From NCBI GenBank assembly GCA_937925335.1, contig CALEWY010000021.1, positions 1 through 40,338 of the forward strand: 40,338 bases of DNA, given 5' to 3'. Both the position numbers and the translations under genes were made by a program. Below the pieces are notes generated by a model. The model was not told where the DNA came from and searched no databases. It worked only from the letters and a program-made list of their open reading frames with translations. This DNA is from an uncultured Acidimicrobiales bacterium. GTDB taxonomy: Bacteria > Actinomycetota > Acidimicrobiia > Acidimicrobiales > SZUA-35. This document shows, one piece after another, positions 8,683-15,866 of the stretch (positions are counted from its first letter, which is position 1; every line of letters starts with the position of its first letter).

Positions 8683-8871
8683 ATGCAGAATCCAATCGAT
8701 CCATCACGAATGCTCGGGCGCCGGACCACAGTCCACACACCTTCTGGTGTCATCGCCGGCACGATCGTCTCAGCCGGCCCCAAAGGTGTCACGCTGTCGG
8801 TCGCAGAAGCATCACAACGCACAACGGTGAACGTCGCTCCGAGCGACGTACTCTCCATCAGCACTCGCTGA
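8683..8871 (+). CDS. Small beta-rich hypothetical protein (62 aa)
   Basis: Short gene supported by a GGAG ribosome site 8 nt before ATG 8683, a compact alternating-hydrophobic sequence, and a free gap around it. The protein reads as five short strands: RRTTVHTPSG, VIAGTIVSAG, GVTLSVAEAS, RTTVNVAPSD and VLSISTR. This is the pattern of a small SH3/Sm-like barrel in which the turn V-AGTIVSAGPKGVTL resembles KOW/Hfq-like proteins. Homology is not claimed. It has no signal peptide. It sits 67 bp before the dioxygenase gene on the same strand and may be cotranscribed. Function unknown. Confidence 0.6.
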   Translation: MQNPIDPSRMLGRRTTVHTPSGVIAGTIVSAGPKGVTLSVAEASQRTTVNVAPSDVLSISTR

Positions 8872-8938
8872 TCGAAACCGGCTCTTTCGAGCCATGAGGT
8901 AGGCCCGCTCGGGCACACAAGGGGACCAGTTGTTGGGG

Positions 8939-9772
8939 ATGAAAATCGACCGACTCACGCCGGCTCTTGGAGCCGAGGTGACCGGGGTTGATCTGTCGCG
9001 CCTGCTCGACCAATCGGCGCTCGACGCAACGAACGATGCGCTCTACAAGGCGCTGATCGACCATCAGGTCATCGTGATTCGCAACGCCGCCATCGAACCG
9101 CTGGCAATGGCCGAACTCGGCGCCGGCTTCGGTGAACTTGGAGCGAGACACCATCGCTACGTCACCCACCCTGACAGCGACGACGTCGTCATCCTCGAGT
9201 GGAAGGACGACGACGAACCCGACGCTGCCGAATGGCACTCGGACATGACGTATCGACGCGAGCCACCGTTCGCCTCGATCCTGAAGGCCGTCGTCGTGCC
9301 GCCATCGGGCGGCGACACACTCTTTGCGTCGATGTACTCCGTCTTCGAATCGCTCGACCCCGGCCTGCAACGAGACCTTGGCGAACTCGAAGCCGTGCAC
9401 GACATGGGCACGTTCCGCACACCGGCGTATCGAGAAGGTGGCATCGACGGCCTCGAGAAGGCGCTCATCGATGCCGGAAACGCCGTCCATCCGATCGTGG
9501 CGCATCATCCGGTGACCGGCCGGCCCTACCTCAACGTGAGCGAGTCATTCACCACGTTCGTGATCGGCCTGTCCGCGCCGCAAAGCAACCGTCTGCTGAT
9601 GATGCTCTTCGAGGCCATCAACCGGCCGCAGCATCACGTGCGTATTCGGTGGGAGCCAAACACCCTGGCGATGTGGGATAACCGAGCAACTCAGCACTAC
9701 GCCGTCGCCGACTATCTCCCGCACCGACGCGTGATGCATCGGGTGGCCGTGTCGACCGACCGCCGGGCCTGA
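8939..9772 (+). CDS. TauD/TfdA-family 2-oxoglutarate dioxygenase
   Basis: Fe(II)/2-oxoglutarate-dependent dioxygenase of the TauD/TfdA family (277 residues), which hydroxylates small sulfonates, aryloxyacids or similar compounds in the cytoplasm. The iron triad is visible: His100 and Asp102 in WHSDMTY and the distal His253 in NRATQHYAV. The 2-oxoglutarate-binding Arg is in the C-terminal RRVMHRV segment. The N-terminus IDRLTPALGAEVTGVDL is the standard family opening and supports ATG 8939; in-frame TTG codons at 8930 and 8933 sit closer to an AAGGGG site and could be used instead. No sulfur or aromatic catabolism genes are adjacent, so the substrate is unknown. Confidence 0.9.
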   Translation: MKIDRLTPALGAEVTGVDLSRLLDQSALDATNDALYKALIDHQVIVIRNAAIEPLAMAELGAGFGELGARHHRYVTHPDSDDVVILEWKDDDEPDAAEWHSDMTYRREPPFASILKAVVVPPSGGDTLFASMYSVFESLDPGLQRDLGELEAVHDMGTFRTPAYREGGIDGLEKALIDAGNAVHPIVAHHPVTGRPYLNVSESFTTFVIGLSAPQSNRLLMMLFEAINRPQHHVRIRWEPNTLAMWDNRATQHYAVADYLPHRRVMHRVAVSTDRRA

Positions 9773-9780
9773 GGTCTTCT

Positions 9781-9836
9781 CGCTCCGCGGCCCTCGCTCC
9801 GCAGCCGTCGCTTCGCAGCCCTCGCTTGGCGGCGCG
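9781..9836. repeat. Four degenerate 14-bp tandem repeats
   Basis: In the convergent gap after the dioxygenase gene, a 14-bp unit CGCTCCGCAGCCCT is repeated about four times (9781-9794, 9795-9808, 9809-9822, and a divergent copy 9823-9836). It starts 8 nt after the stop codon. A structural or termination role is possible but unproven. Confidence 0.7.
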
Positions 9837-9897
9837 GGAACGGCCCGCCACACAACCACACCCGCGCCGAGAACGACGGGCTTCGAGCATCCCGTGT

Positions 9898-10533
9898 TTA
9901 CGTGAACGTGTCGCCGAATTCGAGATCGGCGGGGTCGACGCTGTCCCAGTGGTTCTCTCGAGGTTGCGCAACAAGCTTTGACGCGCACAACCCGCCGATC
10001 AGGCCGAACAGGTGGCCTTCCCACGAGATCCCTTGTTGCGGCACCAGGCCGGCGAGGATCCCCGAGTACAAGACGATGGCGACAACTGCGGGGGCAACCG
10101 TTGCGGGACGCCGCTCGAAGAACGCAGCTCCCAGCAATGCTCCGAAGTAACCGAACACAACACCGCTCGCCCCGATGTGATTCGTGTTCGAGCCGCCGAA
10201 CGTCCACACCAACATTCCGCCGACGACCGCGATGATCAACGTGACGATCACCCATCGACGGGTGCCACGGACGGCGACGAGACCACCGAGCACCGCAAAC
10301 GGAACGGTGTTCGAAATCAAGTGGCGCCACCCCGAGTGCAGGAACGGCGACCACGCAACGCCGTCGATCTCGTCGAGATCGCGCGGGCGGATCCCGTTGC
10401 GTTGCAAACGGTCGCTCAAGATGACCGAGTCGACGGCTTCCACCACCCACATCACGACGAGCAGGATCGCGATCAGCACGAACCCGTTGGTCAAGAGCGA
10501 CCGTTTCGGTGAGGGGGTGGCGGTGGAAGCCAT
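9898..10533 (-). CDS. Rhomboid-family intramembrane serine protease
   Basis: Polytopic membrane protease of 211 residues that cleaves transmembrane substrates within the bilayer. The catalytic Ser lies in HIGASGVVFGYFG and the catalytic His in WEGHLFGLIGG. The oxyanion-side motif HSGWRHLISN is also present. Hydrophobic segments are at the N-terminus (FVLIAILLVVMWVVEAV), then AVLGGLVAV, VIVTLIIAVVGGMLVW, and further segments around the two catalytic motifs, giving about six. The reading frame extends to 10644 but would overlap the upstream gene; ATG 10533 gives a normal rhomboid start, 14 nt after the upstream gene's stop. It probably belongs to one transcript with the selenoprotein candidate. 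Substrate unknown. Confidence 0.88.
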   Translation of the reverse strand: MASTATPSPKRSLLTNGFVLIAILLVVMWVVEAVDSVILSDRLQRNGIRPRDLDEIDGVAWSPFLHSGWRHLISNTVPFAVLGGLVAVRGTRRWVIVTLIIAVVGGMLVWTFGGSNTNHIGASGVVFGYFGALLGAAFFERRPATVAPAVVAIVLYSGILAGLVPQQGISWEGHLFGLIGGLCASKLVAQPRENHWDSVDPADLEFGDTFT

Positions 10534-10547
10534 ACGACCAGTTTGGA

Positions 10548-11204
10548 TCAGGACGGGCGTTCGCCGAAGTCGGGCCCTTGAGTTCGGGTCCGCTTGACTT
10601 CCCAGAAGCCCGGCACGCTGGCCATCGTCGTGAACGCGTCCCACAACTCGACGGCAAGATCGCCGGTCGGAGCCTTGGTGATCACGGGGCCGAACAAGGC
10701 GACTCGTTCGGCTTCACCGCCATCACCGACGGGACCATCGAGGGCGATGATTGGCGTACCGACATCGTCACCGGTCAAAGCGAGACCAGCCGACATGCGC
10801 GTGTCGATCTCAGCATCGAACGACTCGTCGTCAAGCGCCGCAGCGTGTGAGACGTCGAGTCCGACGGCCTCGAGAGCGTCGACCATCGGGAAATCACGAT
10901 CCTTGTCGTGATGGATACGAGTTCCGAGCTCCCAATACAGCCGGAAGAAGGCATCATCGCCTTCAGCGGCTCGGACCGACTCCATCACACGCAACATGTT
11001 GTGCGTTGCGTTGACTGGACCGAAATAGTCCGAATCGGGAGCGGGCTGGTTCTTCTTGAGCAGACTGATCGGCTGCCACGTGATGTTGAGGTTGCGCTTG
11101 TCAGCGACTTCGTCGACGACCCAACGGGCCGTCACCCAGCACCACGGTCATATGGGATCGACCCAGAACTCGATGGACTGTGAAGAGTCGGTGGAAGTGG
11201 TCAT
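10548..11204 (-). CDS. Candidate selenoprotein, Rv2466c-like DsbA-fold reductase
   Basis: Thioredoxin-fold (DsbA-like) oxidoreductase of the mycothiol-linked Rv2466c family; members reduce disulfides or nitro compounds in the cytoplasm. Read from ATG 11204, the frame encodes SIEFWVDPI, then TGA, then PWCWVTARWVVDE. The family has CPWC here (Cys19-Cys22 in Rv2466c), so the TGA sits exactly at the first active-site Cys, codon 19, with Cys22 retained. The rest is a normal member: GTRIHH, DDVGTPIIALDG, ALFGPVITKAP and the WEVKRTRT tail; total 218 residues. A TAGCGT box 6 nt before ATG 11204 supports this start as leaderless. A SECIS-like hairpin follows the TGA. Without recoding, only a fragment from GTG 11135 lacking the strand and active site would be made. 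A nonsense mutation is the alternative. The frame ends in a second TGA at 10548-10550. Confidence 0.8.
11115..11133 (-). promoter_or_regulatory. SECIS-like stem-loop after in-frame TGA
   Basis: In the mRNA sense, GACGGCCC (11133-11126), loop GTT (11125-11123) and GGGTCGTC (11122-11115) form an 8-bp stem with a single G-U pair. The loop begins 22 nt after the TGA at 11150-11148 and its first base is G. Known bacterial SECIS elements have an apical loop roughly 16-37 nt after the UGA with a conserved G at the start of the loop, so the geometry fits. The stem is wholly coding, as expected in bacteria. No energy calculation was run. Confidence 0.65.
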
Positions 11205-11210
11205 GCTCAA

Positions 11211-11216
11211 ACGCTA
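11211..11216 (-). promoter_or_regulatory. Leaderless -10 box TAGCGT for the selenoprotein candidate
   Basis: TAGCGT on the minus strand is followed by six bases (TTGAGC) and then ATG 11204. This matches the TAnnnT-6/7-start pattern seen at other genes in the window and explains the lack of a ribosome site. It supports translation from upstream of the TGA codon. Confidence 0.55.
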
Positions 11217-11265
11217 GGCGCTCGAAACTGGGTCGCCGCACTCCTTGTCCTGTAAACCCATAGCC

Positions 11266-12489
11266 ATGAACGCACGAGGCGCCGACGCCGACTTTCTCGC
11301 CGGAATTCGAGTTCTCGACTTCACGCAGTACCTGGCGGGGCCGAGTTGCACTCGACTGATGGCGGAGCTCGGTGCCGAGGTGATCAAGGTCGAGCAGCCG
11401 CCGTTCGGCGATCCGATGCGGGCACAAGCTCCACGCAAGAACCGGCGATCTGGGTCGTTCGTTCAACAGAACCGGGGCAAACGCGATCTCTGCGTCGACC
11501 TTCGACACGAGGCTGGCATCGACATCATCCGCAAGCTCACGCCATCGGTCGATGTCGTCGTCGAGAACTTCACGCCGGGGGTGATGGCTCGTCGAGGCAT
11601 CGACTTCGATGCGCTCACTGCGATCAAGCCCGATCTGATCATGGCGTCGGTCTCGGGCTTCGGACAGACCGGACCGCTCTCGGATCGATCCAGCTTTGAC
11701 TTCATCGCCCAGGCCTATTCGGGCGTCATGCACGTGACGGGTGATCCGGATGGGCCGCCCATGTTCGTCGGTGCCGGCCTCGGCGACACGATGGCTGGGG
11801 TGCACGCGTTTGCGGCGATCGGGCACGCGCTGTTTCGACGGGAACGCACCGGGCACGGCACACACATCGACATCTCCATGGTCGACTCGCTTTTTCACAT
11901 TCACGAGAACTCGGTCCAGGCAAGCTCGATCACCGACGGCGAGTACGTCCCGATGCGAGAAGGCCGCCACTACTCCCCCGTCGCTCCGGCCGGTTCGTTC
12001 AAGGGACCCGATGGCTGGATCGTGCTTCTGTGTGGCGTCAACCAGATCGACAACCTGTGGCCAGCCCTCGGCCAACCTGAGCTTGCTGACGATCCCCGCT
12101 TCGCAACCAACGAGACCAGGATCGAACATCGCGACGAACTGACCGACGTGATCGAGGCCTGGATGGCAACGTTCGATTCCGACGATGCCGTGCTCAACCA
12201 CCTTGCGGAGCATCGGGTGCCGTGTGGACCCGTGCTCAGCCCAGCCGACGCGATCGACCACGCCTACTTCGTCGAACGAGGCATGGTGCGCCAAGTCGAC
12301 GACCCGCTCATCGGCCAGTTCACGATCCCCGGTTTCCCGTTCGCATTCTCGGGAGAACGGCCAAACATCGATGCCGTCGCTCCCAACCTCGGCCAAGACA
12401 ACACCGAGTTGCTCGCAGAGCTCGGGTTCGACGCCGACTCAATCACCCAACTCAGCGACGACGGCGTCATCGCCGAGAAGCCGCGCTAA
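11266..12489 (+). CDS. CaiB/BaiF family CoA-transferase (class III)
   Basis: Class III CoA-transferase that moves CoA between a donor acyl-CoA and an organic acid; some relatives are racemases. The 407-residue protein has the family pattern: the opening GIRVLDFTQYLAGPSCTRLMAELGAEVIKVEQP, the NRGKRDLCVDLRHEAG segment, VVVENFTPGVMARRGID, SVSGFGQTGP, and the catalytic Asp in GAGLGDTMAGVHA followed by GTHIDISMVD. The C-terminal domain includes HRVPCGPVLSPADAI. ATG 11266 is preferred to the in-frame TTG at 11245. It is divergent from the selenoprotein candidate, with 61 bp between the start codons, and is followed on the same strand by a second Rv2466c-type gene 95 bp downstream. Substrates are not predictable. 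Confidence 0.92.
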   Translation: MNARGADADFLAGIRVLDFTQYLAGPSCTRLMAELGAEVIKVEQPPFGDPMRAQAPRKNRRSGSFVQQNRGKRDLCVDLRHEAGIDIIRKLTPSVDVVVENFTPGVMARRGIDFDALTAIKPDLIMASVSGFGQTGPLSDRSSFDFIAQAYSGVMHVTGDPDGPPMFVGAGLGDTMAGVHAFAAIGHALFRRERTGHGTHIDISMVDSLFHIHENSVQASSITDGEYVPMREGRHYSPVAPAGSFKGPDGWIVLLCGVNQIDNLWPALGQPELADDPRFATNETRIEHRDELTDVIEAWMATFDSDDAVLNHLAEHRVPCGPVLSPADAIDHAYFVERGMVRQVDDPLIGQFTIPGFPFAFSGERPNIDAVAPNLGQDNTELLAELGFDADSITQLSDDGVIAEKPR

Positions 12490-12584
12490 GAAACGGTACT
12501 GCGAATCGGCACTGCGAAACAGAGCTGGAACGGCGCCGAGACGAAAGGCTCGACAGCAGCCCGGATAAATGAGAATATGTGAGA

Positions 12585-13361
12585 ATGCCCTCGCCCTCCG
12601 AGCTTGTTCCGGCCGACAACGACCACGACGACGTCCACTTCTACTGGGATCCGGTCTGCCCGTTTGCGTGGATCACCTCGCGCTGGCTGAAGAAGGTGCA
12701 GGCCCAGCGCGAGTACGCCGTCGACTGGCGCTTCATCTCGCTTCGAATCCTGAACAAGAACGTCGACTACGACACCCACTTCCCACCCGAGTACGAAGCG
12801 GGCCACACCGCCGGACTGCGGATGTTGCGGGTTGCCGCCCAGGTTCGCTCCGAACATGGTCGACCAGCCATGGACACGCTCTACAGCGCACTCGGCTCGA
12901 GCGTGTTCGACGTGGCCCCACCCTCCGGTGAGTCGAGCGACGAGACCACCGAACGTCGCCGGAAGCACGGCTCGCCCGAACACGTCGTGCCGATTCTCAA
13001 AGCGCTCGATCTGTCACCCGATTTCGCCGATGCGCTCGACGACACATCACTCGATGTACTGATCGAGGCGGAGACCGACGAAGCCCTCTCGCTCACCGGC
13101 AAGGATGTCGGAACCCCGATCATCTCCTTCAACCCGCCAGACGGCGTGGCGTTCTTCGGTCCGGTGATCAGCCGCGTGCCAAGTGATGAAGACGCCGTGC
13201 CGCTGTGGGATTCGGTCATCACCCTTGCGTCGTTCCCCGGGTTTGCCGAGATGAAGCGAAGCCTGCGCGAGCGGCCTCAGCTCGCCTCGTTCGGCATCAC
13301 CGAAGCCGACGTCGGCATCCAGGAGGACTGGCACGGCGGAAGCCGCCGCCAGAAGAAGTAG
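12585..13361 (+). CDS. DsbA-fold Rv2466c-family protein, CPFA active site
   Basis: Paralog of the selenoprotein candidate. The 258-residue protein has HFYWDPVCPFAWITSRWLKK, so the first active-site Cys is a normal TGC-coded Cys and the second is replaced by Ala (CPFA). The rest follows the family: DKDVGTPI-type segment (GKDVGTPIISFNPPDG), VAFFGPVISRVPSDEDAVPLWDS and FPGFAEMKRSL. Single-Cys members are expected to work through mixed disulfides with a low-molecular-weight thiol such as mycothiol; this is inference. It has an insertion (residues about 108-130, SGESSDETTERRRKHGS) and a C-terminal basic tail. ATG 12585 is chosen over GTG 12579. The stop overlaps the CDF transporter start by 1 nt (TAGTG), so the two genes are coupled. 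Confidence 0.85.
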   Translation: MPSPSELVPADNDHDDVHFYWDPVCPFAWITSRWLKKVQAQREYAVDWRFISLRILNKNVDYDTHFPPEYEAGHTAGLRMLRVAAQVRSEHGRPAMDTLYSALGSSVFDVAPPSGESSDETTERRRKHGSPEHVVPILKALDLSPDFADALDDTSLDVLIEAETDEALSLTGKDVGTPIISFNPPDGVAFFGPVISRVPSDEDAVPLWDSVITLASFPGFAEMKRSLRERPQLASFGITEADVGIQEDWHGGSRRQKK

Positions 13362-14311
13362 TGGGTCACAATCATTCCCACGGCCATTCCCACGGCCATT
13401 CCCACGCGCCTCGACCAGGCCGCGCTGGTGAGCGTCATCGAAACCGATTGCTCGGAGCGTTCGGCATCATCGGCGGTTTCTTCGTCGTCGAGCTGATCTT
13501 CGGGTTCATCACGAACTCCCTGGCGCTGCTGTCCGATGCGGCCCACATGTTCACCGACGTCGTCGGTATCGGCATGGCGCTCGCAGCGATCCAACTCGCA
13601 AGTCGATTCGAGCGCACCACCTCCAACCGGTTGAACCCCCACACGTTCGGGCTCTACCGACTCGAAATCCTCGCCGCGTTCGTGAACGCTCTGCTTCTTG
13701 TTGCCGTCGCGGTGTGGGTGGTCGTCGAAGCGCTGCGCCGCATCGGTGGCGAACCCGAGATCCTGGGTCGGCAAATGCTGATCGTTGCCACGCTTGGGCT
13801 GGCGGCAAACGTTGTCGCATTCCTCCTTTTGCGTGAAGGTGCGCAGGAGTCGATCAACGTTGAGGGTGCCTACCTCGAGGTTCTTGCTGACCTCGTCGGC
13901 TCCGTCGGCGTGATCATCGCGGCCCTTGCGCTCGAGTACCTCGGATGGACTTGGGCCGACCCTCTCGTCGCCGCGCTCATCGGCGTGTGGATCGTGCCGC
14001 GGTCGGTGCAGCTCGGCCGACGAGCCGTTCGGATCCTGTTGCAGGCGGCCCCGCCAAACTTTGATCTCGACGGCCTTGCAGACGAACTCAGCTCCATCCC
14101 GGGTGTTGTCGACGTGCACGATCTGCATGTGTGGACGCTCACGTCAGACATGGACGCCGCTTCAGCCCACATCATGACCACCGACGCTGCTGATGCTCAT
14201 GGCGTGCTCGACCAGGCTCGAACGATCCTCATCGATCGCCACGGGATCGACCACGGAACCTTCCAGGTCGAACCGGAAAGCCATTCGGGTTGTCACGAAC
14301 TCGACTGGTGA
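13361..14311 (+). CDS. Cation diffusion facilitator (CDF) metal exporter
   Basis: Proton-coupled divalent metal exporter in the cytoplasmic membrane (316 residues). The N-terminus is a His-rich metal-binding tail (His at 3, 5, 7, 9, 11, 13 and 15). Six membrane segments follow: FGIIGGFFVVELIFGFI, the TM2 site SDAAHMFTDVVGIGMAL, ILAAFVNALLLVAVAVWVV, MLIVATLGLAANVVAFLLL, TM5 LEVLADLVGSVGVIIAAL and PLVAALIGVWIV. The C-terminal cytoplasmic domain has GVVDVHDLHVWTLTS and ends in a His-containing tail. TM2 has the zinc-type HxxxD, while TM5 has ExxxD instead of HxxxD, so the metal preference is uncertain. GTG 13361 overlaps the upstream stop by one base. The 3' end overlaps the convergent permease gene by 19 nt. 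Confidence 0.92.
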   Translation: MGHNHSHGHSHGHSHAPRPGRAGERHRNRLLGAFGIIGGFFVVELIFGFITNSLALLSDAAHMFTDVVGIGMALAAIQLASRFERTTSNRLNPHTFGLYRLEILAAFVNALLLVAVAVWVVVEALRRIGGEPEILGRQMLIVATLGLAANVVAFLLLREGAQESINVEGAYLEVLADLVGSVGVIIAALALEYLGWTWADPLVAALIGVWIVPRSVQLGRRAVRILLQAAPPNFDLDGLADELSSIPGVVDVHDLHVWTLTSDMDAASAHIMTTDAADAHGVLDQARTILIDRHGIDHGTFQVEPESHSGCHELDW

Positions 14312-15201
14312 CGCACAACCATGAAGAGCGAGCCGAGAACGACGGAGCCCGCCGCGGCCTGAGTCAACGACAGCGACTCGTCGAGGGCGACCCAGGCGAT
14401 GAGCGACGACACGACGGGGATCATCAACGTCAGCGTTGAGCCGATCCACAACGGGATACGAACCAACGACCAGTTCATCGCCGTGTGGCCGATGATGCCG
14501 GCGAGCAGGGTCATGAGCATGAGCCATGCCCAGTTGTTGGCAGATGGCCACGAGAGATCCTGACCGAACGCCAACGCCAGCGGGATGTTGATGGCGGTCG
14601 TCCAGATGGCGGTGCCGGTCGTGAACTCGGTGGGCGTCAGGTGCTCTTTGGAACGCTTCGAGAAAATGAAGTAACCGCCGAAGGTGATCATGGCGCCGAC
14701 CGCCAAAAGATCACCCGTCAGGCTCCACTCGGGCGTGCCGTTTGAAGCGATCACCACCAACACCACACCAGCGATCGCCACACCGGACCATGCGATGTCG
14801 CGCCGAGCGATCTTTTCACCAAAGAACTTTGCGGCGATCACTCCGACGAACACCGGCTGCATCGCTCCGATCAGCGTCGCGTTCACGATATTCGTGAGCT
14901 TCACCGCGGAGAAGAAGAACGCGACGTCGACACCAAGTGCAATCCCACCCCACATCGAATGCCGCAAGATGCGCCAGGAGATCCCCGAACCTCGGGCTCG
15001 GAGCCACACGATCATGATGAGCGAAAAGACGGCGAAGCGGTAGACGGCGATCGCCATGCCGCCCATCTCGATCACCTTTGCGAGCACGCTGCCGGCGGCC
15101 CACGCCGACACGGCGAGCCCAGCCCCGATCAAGCCCTGTGTGACGTCACCAGCAGCACCAAAACGAGCAGCGGCCGACGATTGTTTGGCTGTTTGGGTCA
15201 A
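14293..15201 (-). CDS. EamA-family (DMT) permease
   Basis: Drug/metabolite transporter superfamily permease of 302 residues with about ten membrane segments arranged as two EamA repeats: the first from GLIGAGLAVSAWAAGSVLAKV to SGVAIAGVVLVVIAS, the second from LLAVGAMITFGGYFIFSKRS to AAAGSVVLGSLFMVV. The family signature near the end of each repeat is visible as AAKFFGEKIARRDIAWSGVAIAG and IAWVALDESLSLTQAAAGSVV. Transported compound unknown. The TTG at 15201 is the longest start; a TAGCGT box at 15225-15230 lies about 23 nt upstream, so a short leader is plausible, but the ribosome site is poor and the start is uncertain. It overlaps the CDF gene tail to tail. Confidence 0.87.
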   Translation of the reverse strand: MTQTAKQSSAAARFGAAGDVTQGLIGAGLAVSAWAAGSVLAKVIEMGGMAIAVYRFAVFSLIMIVWLRARGSGISWRILRHSMWGGIALGVDVAFFFSAVKLTNIVNATLIGAMQPVFVGVIAAKFFGEKIARRDIAWSGVAIAGVVLVVIASNGTPEWSLTGDLLAVGAMITFGGYFIFSKRSKEHLTPTEFTTGTAIWTTAINIPLALAFGQDLSWPSANNWAWLMLMTLLAGIIGHTAMNWSLVRIPLWIGSTLTLMIPVVSSLIAWVALDESLSLTQAAAGSVVLGSLFMVVRHQSSS

Positions 15202-15284
15202 CTTCTGGCCTGGGTCACTTGGGCACGCTACCCCGGCCCTTTGCCCATGTTGAAGGCCGCTCGTATGCCTATTGTGAAATTGCC

Positions 15285-15866
15285 ATGTCGCGTTCTTCTC
15301 ACCGTGCCCTCGCCATCTGTTTGGCCGGTTCTGCCCTCATCGCGAGTTGCGGTTCGGCAACCGCTCAGAGCTCCGGGCAAATCGAGGTCACCAACAGCCC
15401 AACCACGGCTGAACCGACGACCACGACAACAACCGTCGCCGGCGAGACAACACAGCAGACCTACCGTCCGCCGCCAGCACTTCCCAACGGTTCCGGCTGC
15501 CAGACAACCCAAGAAGAGGGCCTTCCAGCTGGGCGCTGGTTCGGTTATCTCATCGAGGTCGACGCTGGCTCGTTCACGTTCGATCTTGCGTGTGAGTTCA
15601 CCAACTCACAAGCGCTCCTCGCCGCACAAGAGGACGACGAGCGCCTTGCGCCCGGCGAAACCACCTACGTGCGAAACGAGGTCGCCGATCGACGGGTCGT
15701 CGAAACGAATCCCGGTATCTCGATCAACGAGCTCGACGAGGATGGCGGTGAAGACATCCAGACCGGATCCTTCTATCCGCAGTGGTACGTCTCGACGCCG
15801 GTCGGTATCCCCGTGTGGGTCACGATGGATCCATCACGAGTCCGCAGCATCACCTTCGCGAACTAA
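15285..15866 (+). CDS. Putative lipoprotein, uncharacterised
   Basis: Exported 193-residue protein with a type II signal peptide: the start MSRSSHRALAICLAG, then the lipobox IASC with the modified Cys at residue about 22. A Thr/Pro-rich linker (TTAEPTTTTTTVAGETT) follows, and then a globular domain with two Cys (about residues 70 and 104) that could form a disulfide. That domain contains GRWFGYLIEVDAGSFTFDLAC and ends QWYVSTPVGIPVWVTMDPSRVRSITF. Several Actinobacteria carry similar proteins, but no function is known to me. ATG 15285 is chosen because it gives a standard signal peptide; the frame opens earlier at 15219. The stop overlaps the convergent MIP channel gene by 4 nt. Confidence 0.7.
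   Translation: MSRSSHRALAICLAGSALIASCGSATAQSSGQIEVTNSPTTAEPTTTTTTVAGETTQQTYRPPPALPNGSGCQTTQEEGLPAGRWFGYLIEVDAGSFTFDLACEFTNSQALLAAQEDDERLAPGETTYVRNEVADRRVVETNPGISINELDEDGGEDIQTGSFYPQWYVSTPVGIPVWVTMDPSRVRSITFAN

Noticed and set aside
9545-10657. 370-residue minus-strand open frame
   Set aside because: It covers the dioxygenase, rhomboid and selenoprotein-candidate regions in another frame, and its composition is Arg-rich without domains.
10548-11135. Ordinary 195-residue protein starting at GTG 11135
   Set aside because: This start removes the first strand and active site, which are encoded in the same frame upstream. The leaderless box and the family alignment both point to ATG 11204.
11148-11150. 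TGA as nonsense mutation (pseudogene) or as a Trp codon
   Set aside because: The gene is intact on both sides with no other lesions, and the TGA falls exactly on the redox Cys column with a SECIS-like stem. Trp is encoded by TGG here, and TGA ends many other genes in the window, so general reassignment is excluded. A recent nonsense mutation cannot be fully ruled out.
11101-12396. 431-residue minus-strand open frame
   Set aside because: It lies opposite the CoA-transferase gene, has no recognisable domain, and is the usual antisense shadow of a high-GC gene.
15216-15218. Leaderless GTG start for the EamA permease
   Set aside because: The GTG is correctly spaced from TAGCGT but is out of frame with the permease and soon meets a stop.
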